Shown in pieces: positions 1 through 5,183 of a stretch of DNA of 5,183 bases. Source of the DNA: Planctomycetaceae bacterium (lineage in GTDB: Bacteria > Planctomycetota > Planctomycetia > Planctomycetales > Planctomycetaceae). The stretch is taken from NCBI GenBank assembly GCA_027000105.1, contig JALTOP010000533.1, positions 989 to 6,171 on the forward strand, in the 5' to 3' direction. The position numbers and the translations under genes are program-made. The stretch's first letter is position 1, and each line of letters starts with the position of its first letter. The notes below the pieces were generated by a model. The model was given only the letters and a program-made list of their open reading frames with translations. It was not told where the DNA came from and did not search any database.

Positions 1-273
1 ATGGAAAACTCCTGGCGCCTTTGCGGCTTGGTGTGGCGAGTCGCTTCGTATTACAAATGGTTAAAGTTTACGAACGGTGAGAAAACTTTGAAAATCCCAG
101 TTTGGTTACGGCCATCAGAATGAATTAGCCGTGCCGGGTTTTCTCTGCCTCTGTGGTCAATTTATGATCCGGTTTGGTTCCGGCAAGATCATGATGTGCG
201 TATGGTTCTTGCGACAATGAAAACCCGCGGGCTGGAGCTAATAATATTACGGTTCCGGTCTGATACACTTGGG
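1..273. other. Upstream stretch with no recognisable gene
   Basis: I see no supportable gene here. One + strand frame opens with ATG at position 1 and gives a 40-residue, tryptophan-rich peptide ending at TGA 121-123. The same frame then stays open to TAG at 304-306. Neither half resembles a family I know, no ribosome binding site can be judged because the window begins at the ATG, and a run with one stop in about 100 codons is not rare by chance. The stretch could be a decayed gene, the 3' part of something outside the window, or the leader of the operon that follows. No tRNA or known riboswitch signature was recognised. Confidence 0.5.
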
Positions 274-295
274 GTGACGAAAAGAGTGACGAAAA
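274..295. repeat. Tandem 10-bp direct repeat GTGACGAAAA
   Basis: The decamer GTGACGAAAA occurs at 274-283 and again at 286-295, a 12-base period. The second copy supplies the left arm of the outer stem of the hairpin that follows. The first copy contains the same GTGAC and could pair with the same right arm (GTCAC, 330-334), so two alternative folds are possible. It could be a regulator site or a chance duplication. Confidence 0.45.
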
Positions 296-344
296 TGTTG
301 GTGTAGGTGAAATAGATCACCAACAGGATGTCACTTCTTTTTTT
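285..344 (+). terminator. Candidate intrinsic terminator or leader attenuator
   Basis: The outer stem pairs AGTGAC (285-290) with GTCACT (330-335). After a small internal loop, the inner stem pairs TGTTGGTG (296-303) with CACCAACA (318-325), giving 8 pairs around a 14-base loop. The structure is followed directly by TCTTTTTTT, with seven T residues at 338-344. This is the arrangement of a Rho-independent terminator reading on the + strand. A competing hairpin, GGTGA (306-310) with TCACC (317-321), shares the right arm of the inner stem. With no clear gene upstream, it may end a transcript that begins outside the window or act as an attenuator in the leader of the oxidoreductase operon. The long loop and internal loop lower confidence. 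Confidence 0.45.
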
Positions 345-357
345 ATCCTGCTATGAT
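328..357 (+). promoter_or_regulatory. Weak candidate sigma-70-type promoter for the three-gene cassette
   Basis: A -10-like TATGAT lies at 352-357 and a -35-like ATGTCA (4 of 6 consensus matches) at 328-333, with an 18-base spacer. It would start transcription some 45-50 bases before the GTG start of the oxidoreductase gene. The -35 part overlaps the right arm of the candidate terminator, which suits a new transcript starting just after an old one ends. The match is only moderate and this is an inference from position and consensus. Confidence 0.3.
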
Positions 358-411
358 CAGGAATACCGTCCTTCGTCTGTTCGTCCAGGAATACGCATAT
401 GGGGATAGGAA

Positions 412-1662
412 GTGCATCGAAAACATGTCGTTATTGTTGGAGCCGGCCCGATCGGGTTGGAAACCGCCGTTCAGGCGAGTGAAGCAGGGTTTAAGGTCAC
501 ACTTTATGAAAAGAGGGAAGTTGCCCACAATCTTCGACTGTGGGGACATGTCCGCCTCTTTACCCCGTTTGGAATGAATGTCTCTCCCCAAGGAATACAA
601 CTTTTAGCAGAATCAAATGCAGCACTTCCTTCCAGCGATGCGCTTTTGACAGGGCGGGAATTCGTCAAGGTGTATCTCGAACCGTTGGCCAATGCTTTGC
701 GAAAACGCATTACCATTCATGATAACTGTTCTATTCGGGCGATCTCCCGTGGAGATTTACTGAAAGGGGAAGCGATTGGATGTCGAGAATCGCAGCACTC
801 GAAATTTCGCCTGCTGGTAGAACAGAACGGCCGGGAGTCGGTTGATACGGCTGATCTTGTTTTTGATTGCACCGGAGTCTATCCAAATCAAAATTGGCTC
901 GGAACGGGAGGAATTCCCTGTCCGGGAGAGCGATCTGTTCAGGACCGAATTGAGTATTCCCTTCCCGATTTGAACGGAGATGCCGCAAAGAAATATCGAG
1001 GAACAAGTGTGCTCGTTGTCGGTTCCGGTTATTCTGCGGCTACCACGATTTGCGAATTGGCCAGCATCGCTAATCAATCACCAGGCACAATAATTCATTG
1101 GGCGACACGCCGTTGCGATCCACAGGGGCCGATTAGTCGTGTGAAACATGATCCACTGCCGGAACGTGATGAACTCGCCAGGCAAGCCAATCGACTGGCA
1201 ACAGGGCAGGGCAGGGCGATCCGCTGGCATCGAGGCTACGTTGTAGAGCATCTTCAGCTTCATCAGGACGGCACGCATATCGTTGCCACTTTGAGATCGC
1301 TGGAGAAACCGGATTCGCAATCAATACGGACAGAACAGATAGAAGTCGGACAGATTGTCGCCCAGGTGGGGTATCGTCCCGATCGAAGCCTGCACGATGA
1401 GTTACAGATTCACGAGTGTTATGCAACTTCAGGGCCGATCAAACTGGCCGCTTTTTTACTGGGACAACAGGGAACTGATTGTCTTTCAGTTCCAGCCTGC
1501 GAAGCAGATACCTTTCGGAATCCCGAACCTGGATACTACATCCTCGGTTCCAAAAGTTACGGCCGGAACACGCAGTTTCTCATGCAGACCGGCTATGAAC
1601 ATGTCGCCAAAGTTTTCCGTGAACTCTCCGCGGCATGCCAATCCTCTCCATCCATGGTATGA
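412..1662 (+). CDS. FAD/NAD(P)H-dependent oxidoreductase, flavin monooxygenase-like
   Basis: This 416-residue soluble flavoprotein has two Rossmann folds. The N-terminal GAGPIG (residues 10-15) follows a hydrophobic strand, and E33 sits where the acidic residue that binds FAD ribose is expected. A D-C-T-G segment (152-155) matches the usual strand before the second domain, and GSGYSA (204-209) is a second dinucleotide site, probably for NAD(P)H. The C-terminus has a second FAD-contacting region, with GSKSYGRN followed by FLMQTGYEHV. The layout resembles flavin-containing monooxygenases and thioredoxin-reductase-like oxidoreductases; the substrate is unknown. No signal peptide or membrane segment is seen. 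The start is GTG: TAG at 406-408 blocks any earlier in-frame start, GGGGA at 401-405 can serve as Shine-Dalgarno, and the glycine motif begins at the normal distance. It leads a tight operon with the radical SAM and phosphoesterase-like genes, so it probably performs the redox step on their product or substrate. Family is confident; reaction is not. Confidence 0.9.
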   Translation: MHRKHVVIVGAGPIGLETAVQASEAGFKVTLYEKREVAHNLRLWGHVRLFTPFGMNVSPQGIQLLAESNAALPSSDALLTGREFVKVYLEPLANALRKRITIHDNCSIRAISRGDLLKGEAIGCRESQHSKFRLLVEQNGRESVDTADLVFDCTGVYPNQNWLGTGGIPCPGERSVQDRIEYSLPDLNGDAAKKYRGTSVLVVGSGYSAATTICELASIANQSPGTIIHWATRRCDPQGPISRVKHDPLPERDELARQANRLATGQGRAIRWHRGYVVEHLQLHQDGTHIVATLRSLEKPDSQSIRTEQIEVGQIVAQVGYRPDRSLHDELQIHECYATSGPIKLAAFLLGQQGTDCLSVPACEADTFRNPEPGYYILGSKSYGRNTQFLMQTGYEHVAKVFRELSAACQSSPSMV

Positions 1663-1680
1663 ATAAAACGAAAAGGGAAC

Positions 1681-2568
1681 ATGTTGTTACAACCGACAGT
1701 ACCAATGGCTTCGCTGGATGAACTCTGGTTCCAGGTTTCAGGAACACTTTGTAATTTGAAATGCGAACACTGCTTCATCAGTTGCAGTCCCGTGAACGAC
1801 ACATTCGGCTATCTGTCGTATGAGCGTGTCATGCGGATGCTGCAGGAATCAATCGAACTGGGAGTGAAAGAGTATTATTTTACAGGTGGCGAACCTTTTC
1901 TCAATCGGGAACTGATCCCGATGATTGAACAGGTTCTGAAGGTGGGCCCGGTTACCGTATTGACCAACGGTACGGTTCTCAAGGCGGACTGGTTGAAGCG
2001 TCTTCAAACAGCGGAACAGAATTCACGGTACAGCCTTGAGTTCCGGGTTTCGATTGATGGGCCGACGCCCGAAATGAATGATCCAATTCGTGGAGAACGA
2101 ACTTTTCAGCGGGCGATGAACGGTGTTGCAATGCTCTGTGAATATGGTTTTCTTCCGATCATCACAATCACACGCACCTGGGAGGAGACCGAAGAAGACG
2201 CGATTCTCGACTCGTTCCGCGCAGTTTTGAAAGAACATGGGTACCACCGTCCCCGACTGAAAGTATTGCCCCGTTTGAAAATGGGCGGGGAGGAGAAGCG
2301 GACAGAGGGCTACACCCCACTGGAACGCATCACACCTGAAATGATGGAGGGATTTGATGTCAGTCAACTGTTATGCAACCACAGTCGCGTTGTGACGGAT
2401 CGTGGCGTTGCTGTCTGTCCAATTTTGATAGAATCGGAATCCGCCCAGATGGGCGAGACGTTGAAGGAATCTCTGGTGGATTTCCCGCTTCTCGAAGGAG
2501 CGTGTTATACCTGTTATCAGTACGGTTCCATTTGCGCCAATCCCTCATCGAAAAAAGTTGAAGCCTGA
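1681..2568 (+). CDS. Radical SAM enzyme with reduced SPASM/twitch-like C-terminus
   Basis: This 295-residue protein has the radical SAM cluster motif CX3CX2C at C24, C28 and C31, with a further C35. It is followed by the SAM-binding GGE motif (G69-G70-E71, in TGGEPF) and a conserved-looking SIDG segment (124-127). The C-terminal part carries C232-X9-G-X3-C246 and, after a gap, C275-X2-C278-X6-C285. This resembles a shortened SPASM or twitch domain that would bind one auxiliary iron-sulfur cluster, because the later CX3C and final Cys of full SPASM are absent. Full SPASM enzymes often modify peptides or build cofactors; no precursor peptide is evident here. ATG 1681 has AGGG seven to four bases upstream. 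The gene sits 18 bases after the oxidoreductase and 11 before the phosphoesterase-like gene. A radical chemistry step is confident; the substrate is unknown. Confidence 0.92.
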   Translation: MLLQPTVPMASLDELWFQVSGTLCNLKCEHCFISCSPVNDTFGYLSYERVMRMLQESIELGVKEYYFTGGEPFLNRELIPMIEQVLKVGPVTVLTNGTVLKADWLKRLQTAEQNSRYSLEFRVSIDGPTPEMNDPIRGERTFQRAMNGVAMLCEYGFLPIITITRTWEETEEDAILDSFRAVLKEHGYHRPRLKVLPRLKMGGEEKRTEGYTPLERITPEMMEGFDVSQLLCNHSRVVTDRGVAVCPILIESESAQMGETLKESLVDFPLLEGACYTCYQYGSICANPSSKKVEA

Positions 2569-2579
2569 AAGTTCGCCGC

Positions 2580-3389
2580 ATGATGAATGGTAAAATCGCC
2601 TTTTTTGGGGGGATATACAACAACTATCTGGCCCTGGAGACAGCGATCGCCGATGCACATGGTCGCGACATATCGCAGATCTACTGCCTGGGTGATCTGG
2701 GAGCGTTTGGACCACACCCCGATCGCGTCTTTCCGTTGTTGATTGAAAATGGGATTCAGACGGTTCAAGGAAATTACGATCATAGCATCGGCCATGCTTT
2801 GGAAGATTGCCAATGCGGTTACTCCGATCCCAGGGATAATCATTTTGCCTCGCTCAGTTACGCTTACACACTTGAGAATACGTCGCCGGAGTACCGAGAC
2901 TGGATGAAACAGCTTCCTGCAGAAATCCGATTTACCTGGCAGAATAGATCAGTGCTGCTTTGTCACGGTTCCCCCAGAAAAACAAATGAATTTCTTTGGG
3001 AATCGACCACCAGTACCGCATTTTTGGAACGTCTGGCCGACGAGCAGGACGCAGATATCATCTTGGGCACACACACCGGCTTACACTGGCACCGCAGATT
3101 GGAGAACGACCGTCATTTTATCAATGTGGGGGTTCTTGGACGACCGGAAAATGACGGAACAACCAATGTCTGGTACACCGTGTTGAGCGTGGAGGAAGAA
3201 GAAAAGAGACCGGAGAACAGCAGTGTCTCAGTCGAGTTTATTCCCGTCCGGTACGACTACGAAAAACTGGCTTGGGAGATGGAAGCGGAGAATATTCCCG
3301 AAGAATTCATTGAAACGATTCGCACCGGTTGGTGGACAACATGCCTGGAAGTACTTCCTGCCAAAGAACGTCGAGCGGGAAAGTATTAA
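2580..3389 (+). CDS. Calcineurin-like metallophosphoesterase homologue with altered metal site
   Basis: This 269-residue protein aligns well with the YfcE/diadenosine-tetraphosphatase-like phosphoesterases. Motif II is present as GDLGAFGP with D39, motif III as GNYD with N65, motif IV as CHGSP with H129, and a late NVGVLGRP segment matches the family NPGSVGRP. The first motif, normally S-D-I-H-G-N, reads G-G-I-Y-N-N, so the metal ligands Asp and His are G11 and Y13. The GHTH motif reads G163-T-H-T followed by GLHWH, with histidines shifted. A C77-Q-C79 pair and a distinctive end, GWWTTCLEVLPAKER, are extra features. It may bind one metal, use other ligands, or act as a non-hydrolytic partner. 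Two ATGs (2580, 2583) are possible starts, with no strong Shine-Dalgarno. Being last in the tight cassette suggests it works with the radical SAM enzyme. Fold is confident; activity is doubtful. Confidence 0.88.
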   Translation: MMNGKIAFFGGIYNNYLALETAIADAHGRDISQIYCLGDLGAFGPHPDRVFPLLIENGIQTVQGNYDHSIGHALEDCQCGYSDPRDNHFASLSYAYTLENTSPEYRDWMKQLPAEIRFTWQNRSVLLCHGSPRKTNEFLWESTTSTAFLERLADEQDADIILGTHTGLHWHRRLENDRHFINVGVLGRPENDGTTNVWYTVLSVEEEEKRPENSSVSVEFIPVRYDYEKLAWEMEAENIPEEFIETIRTGWWTTCLEVLPAKERRAGKY

Positions 3390-3410
3390 TCCTTACCGCC
3401 TCTGTGTGTC

Positions 3411-3920
3411 TTACTCATTCGCTTTTTCAAGTTCAGCTTCAATCGACTGGATTTGATCGCGCAGCGCAGCCGCCTCTTCATATTTTTCCGATTCAACCGC
3501 AGCGGTCAATTCTTTGCGCAATTGAATCAGGCGGTATTGGTTTTTGCTATCCAACGGGGCCCGTTTCGGGTATTTGCCTCGATGCACGGTATCGTTGTGG
3601 ATGTTCTCCAGTAGGGGGATCAGGCGATCCCTGAACACAACATAGTCGTGCGAACAGCCAAGTCTTCCCCCTTCGCGAAATTCCCGATAGGATATACCGC
3701 AGTTGGGACAGCGAACCTCATCCTCTGCGGCAAGTTCATCTTCAACGTTCGATTCCGGCAGAAAAACTTCCGCCAGACTCTCTTCCGGTGAGGGGGAGTT
3801 CGGCTTGCTCATGTAATCATGAAAGTGTTGTTCGCAGAAATGCAACTCACTGACATTGCCTTCTTTCAAGGCGGTCACATGATAAACTGCAGGTTTGGAA
3901 CAGACCGAACACTGTTTCAT
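3411..3920 (-). CDS. McsA-like zinc-binding protein with C-terminal UVR motif
   Basis: This 169-residue protein has two cysteine-rich segments. C4-X2-C7 comes with C29-X2-H32, and C71-X2-C74 comes with C89 plus H91/D92 in a GRLGCSHDY segment. An acidic linker (about 40-68) separates the two. The C-terminal 40 residues are a UVR/UvrB-UvrC helical hairpin, recognisable from LRKEL, EKYEEAAALRDQI and a glutamate-rich end. This order matches McsA, which in Firmicutes activates the arginine kinase McsB and tunes the heat-shock repressor CtsR. The last pair is not CXXC as in classical McsA. No mcsB or ctsR is in the window, so that function is inference. The ATG overlaps the TAA of a doubtful small frame upstream, with only a weak ribosome site. 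It is the last gene of the - strand block and ends 21 bases from the convergent phosphoesterase-like gene. Confidence 0.87.
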   Translation of the reverse strand: MKQCSVCSKPAVYHVTALKEGNVSELHFCEQHFHDYMSKPNSPSPEESLAEVFLPESNVEDELAAEDEVRCPNCGISYREFREGGRLGCSHDYVVFRDRLIPLLENIHNDTVHRGKYPKRAPLDSKNQYRLIQLRKELTAAVESEKYEEAAALRDQIQSIEAELEKANE

Positions 3921-4195
3921 TATTCATTACCAGTGGATTGTAGGGAAAATCGAATCTCATCGCGTCCGGATCGCATCAACCGGACAAACAGGCAACCTGG
4001 CCCATAACCGTGCGATTCCAACTGCCTGTTGGTAACTGCGCGATCCCCTGATGATTCCAGATCACCTATCGCGACTGTCACCATTGTACCCGGCGAATGG
4101 ATATTTGTCGCCTCCTGAATAATACTTTTTTCCCCTGATTCTGTTCTACCGACTCTGTTCAAGCAACAGACGTAAATAGGAACGCCGTTCGACAT
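3920..4195 (-). CDS. Doubtful small hypothetical protein between CYTH and McsA-like genes
   Basis: An open frame of 91 codons fills the roughly 225-base interval between the CYTH and McsA-like genes. Its first ATG (4195) is inside the CYTH gene, a 50-base overlap, with AGGA four bases before it. A second ATG at 4084 would give 54 residues. The TAA shares one base with the ATG of the McsA-like gene, as in coupled translation. I do not recognise the product. It has no clear signal peptide or membrane helix, and the 54-residue part contains a GYGPGCLFVRL stretch that could form strands. A strong AGGAGG (complement of 4111-4116) lies 26 bases before the 4084 ATG, with a small hairpin between (4092-4112). 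It could instead be untranslated spacer. Homology or codon bias would decide. Confidence 0.33.
   Translation of the reverse strand: MSNGVPIYVCCLNRVGRTESGEKSIIQEATNIHSPGTMVTVAIGDLESSGDRAVTNRQLESHGYGPGCLFVRLMRSGRDEIRFSLQSTGNE
3987..4030. repeat. 8-bp perfect inverted repeat AACAGGCA / TGCCTGTT
   Basis: AACAGGCA at 3987-3994 is the exact reverse complement of TGCCTGTT at 4023-4030, with a 28-base spacer. It lies inside the doubtful small frame upstream of the McsA-like gene. In a - strand transcript it could form a stem with a long loop. No real T-run follows (only TTTGT), so it is a poor terminator. It could be an operator, a processing hairpin or chance. Confidence 0.3.
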
Positions 4196-4703
4196 CCGGT
4201 CCTAAACCGAACTGTTGAGCCAACTGCAAAATCTTGTTGCGGATTGCTTCCTGTTCCGACTCGTTCACACAACATTCCAGTTCGACATACCAGCCCAGGT
4301 TTTTGACGTTATCAAGGACTATTTCATACTCTTTTTCTTCAAAAGAGAAACGGTATGTGTGACGGACTTTGTGGACCGGTTGAACAGCCTGAAAGCCGAG
4401 TTTCTCCAACAGAGATTGCATTTGGAGGGCGGAATCCTGTCCGGATCCAAAGATCAGTTCAATTTCCTGGCGGGTTTTTGTTTCCTGATCGACAAGTGGC
4501 CCTTTGTAAGTGAGTCGATTTTCCGATCCAATACGGCGAATCCGAAACGCTTCGTCTGTTTCGCCAAAATCACGACAGGGATGGCTCAGATAAATATCCT
4601 CCTGTTCGAGCGTACCGATGAATTCAGCTCGATTTTCCTGAAGTATTTTGCGAAACCGATTGACATCATCCAGCCTGTATTTTACCTCAACTTCGTATTG
4701 CAT
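4146..4703 (-). CDS. CYTH-domain protein, class IV adenylate cyclase (CyaB)-like
   Basis: This 185-residue single-domain protein belongs to the CYTH (CyaB-thiamine triphosphatase) fold, which binds triphosphates inside a beta tunnel with Mg ions. The signature EXEXK is E4-V-E-V-K8 at the extreme N-terminus. Other tunnel residues follow: R54-X-R56, K67 in YKGP, E80-X-E82, K112-X-R114, D131, and E141-X-E143. A segment reading HPCRDFGETDEAFRIR is typical of the class IV adenylate cyclase branch. It may make cAMP or hydrolyse a triphosphate such as thiamine triphosphate; sequence alone does not separate these. I chose ATG 4703 because EXEXK normally lies within the first ten residues. A TTG at 4760, overlapping the DUF971 stop, would add 19 unlikely residues. 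It lies 53 bases after the DUF971 gene. Family is sure, activity open. Confidence 0.92.
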   Translation of the reverse strand: MQYEVEVKYRLDDVNRFRKILQENRAEFIGTLEQEDIYLSHPCRDFGETDEAFRIRRIGSENRLTYKGPLVDQETKTRQEIELIFGSGQDSALQMQSLLEKLGFQAVQPVHKVRHTYRFSFEEKEYEIVLDNVKNLGWYVELECCVNESEQEAIRNKILQLAQQFGLGPDVERRSYLRLLLEQSR

Positions 4704-4756
4704 GAATAGCTTTCGACTTAATCCCGAATGAATGCTCCAACTGGCCAGTGGGATGC

Positions 4757-5074
4757 TCAAGAAGTCTGGGCAAGTTGAGCGTAGATTTCCCGAAGATATT
4801 CCCAGGTAAACAGGCCGGTGTTGTGTCCATCGCTCCAGGTGATTTTTACCGCGTAATTGCCGATGAGTTCCAGTTTTTGAGGATGAACGTCTTCGGGAGT
4901 GTCATCGGGAAAATAGGTTCGTTGTCCTGTCATTTCATTCACACAGGCAGCACAAGGGCAACTACCTCGAAGGTGTCGAAACGGAACGAAGACAGCCAAG
5001 GCATCGTCTTTCCACTTCAACTCCAGAACCTGTCGTTTCAAGTGGGCGCGGAGTTCACTCGGTGGGGACATCAT
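4757..5074 (-). CDS. DUF971 domain protein (gamma-butyrobetaine hydroxylase N-terminal-like)
   Basis: This 105-residue protein is almost entirely one DUF971 domain. The hallmark is LRGSCPCAACVNE, with C39, C41 and C44, followed by TGQR. The later IGNYAVKITWSDGH segment supplies a His that, with the three cysteines, could bind zinc as in the N-terminal domain of gamma-butyrobetaine hydroxylase. The aromatic FTWEYLREI is the usual end. Stand-alone DUF971 proteins have no settled role; some are linked to Mrp/ApbC iron-sulfur carriers, but no such gene is here. I prefer ATG 5074 (next ATG 5071). An in-frame TTG at 5104 would overlap the cytochrome gene by 23 bases and add non-family residues. A G-rich stretch (GGGGGAAAG) lies 12 bases upstream, a distant ribosome site. 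It begins 7 bases after the cytochrome stop, so the two are likely cotranscribed. Confidence 0.9.
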   Translation of the reverse strand: MMSPPSELRAHLKRQVLELKWKDDALAVFVPFRHLRGSCPCAACVNEMTGQRTYFPDDTPEDVHPQKLELIGNYAVKITWSDGHNTGLFTWEYLREIYAQLAQTS

Positions 5075-5081
5075 GGTGCAG

Positions 5082-5183
5082 TTAGTCTTTCCCCCGATGG
5101 ACAATTTTTTCCCAGTACTTGGCGAAATCGAACTTGGGGCTGTTTTCGAAATCGTGACATTTCCTGCAGACCTGCTTCTCGGC
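5082..5183 (-). CDS. C-terminal end of a c-type (probably multihaem) cytochrome, cut by window edge
   Basis: The last 33 codons of a gene that starts outside the window are open up to TAA at 5084-5082. They contain CRKCH, a CXXCH covalent haem-binding motif, followed by a DFENSPKFDF segment and KYWEKIVH near the end. Placing a haem motif so near the C-terminus, with this downstream pattern, resembles multihaem cytochrome c554-like proteins that I associate with planctomycetes. Such proteins are exported and carry electrons in the periplasm; that part is inference because the signal peptide and other haems are not in view. The stop lies 7 bases before the DUF971 start, so it is the upstream member of the - strand operon. 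Confidence 0.78.
   Translation of the reverse strand, partial: AEKQVCRKCHDFENSPKFDFAKYWEKIVHRGKD

Noticed and set aside
189..350. - strand frame of about 53 codons with a hydrophobic stretch that could be a membrane helix
   Set aside because: There is no ATG, no ribosome site, and the frame reads through the hairpin and T-run; low-complexity reverse complement is the simpler explanation.
399..401. ATG just upstream of the oxidoreductase gene
   Set aside because: It is out of frame with the Rossmann fold; the in-frame start is GTG 412 after TAG 406-408.
343..600. 85-codon - strand open frame across the cassette start
   Set aside because: It overlaps the N-terminal Rossmann motif of the oxidoreductase on the other strand and matches no family.
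412..3389. Assignment of the cassette to arsenic or arsenosugar metabolism
   Set aside because: Flavin monooxygenases and radical SAM enzymes do occur in arsenic operons, but no ArsR, ArsM, ArsB or ArsC gene is here and the radical SAM cysteine layout does not itself identify ArsS.
412..3389. RiPP (modified peptide) cluster
   Set aside because: There is no credible precursor peptide, leader-binding protein, peptidase or exporter beside the radical SAM gene.
4215..4709. 164-codon + strand open frame
   Set aside because: It lies directly opposite the CYTH gene, whose motifs are unmistakable; the + frame has no recognisable domain.
4704..4760. TTG start extending the CYTH protein by 19 residues
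   Set aside because: EXEXK normally lies at the N-terminus and ATG 4703 places it there.
5075..5104. TTG start extending the DUF971 protein by 10 residues
   Set aside because: It would overlap the cytochrome gene, and the added residues are not part of the domain.

Overview
The window looks like a piece of a bacterial chromosome of roughly 50% GC, most likely from a member of the Planctomycetota. This assignment is inferred from remembered protein families and not from a marker gene. The supporting features are a multihaem cytochrome tail with a CRKCH haem motif, an McsA-like zinc/UVR protein and a DUF971 protein. There are two blocks of genes that converge on each other at about position 3400.

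Positions 1-411 hold no gene I can support. They contain a short direct repeat, a two-part hairpin followed by a run of seven T residues (a candidate intrinsic terminator or attenuator), and a weak candidate promoter just before the first gene.

Positions 412-3389 (+ strand) form a tight three-gene cassette with gaps of 18 and 11 bases. It encodes a two-Rossmann-fold FAD/NAD(P)H oxidoreductase, a radical SAM enzyme with a reduced SPASM-like C-terminal cysteine cluster, and a calcineurin-like metallophosphoesterase homologue. In the last of these, the first metal-binding motif is lost and the GHTH motif is altered. Nothing in the cassette names a substrate. Together it looks like a small uncharacterised biosynthetic or modification pathway, and it is the most interesting part of the window.

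Positions 3411-5183 (- strand) are a second, probably co-directional operon. In transcription order it holds the last 33 residues of a c-type cytochrome (cut by the window edge), a DUF971 protein, a CYTH-domain class IV adenylate cyclase-like protein, a doubtful small open frame, and an McsA-like zinc-finger/UVR protein. The genes look like housekeeping or stress functions, not one pathway. The two blocks end 21 bases apart with no obvious terminator between them.

No tRNA, rRNA, CRISPR array, insertion sequence or prophage gene is visible.
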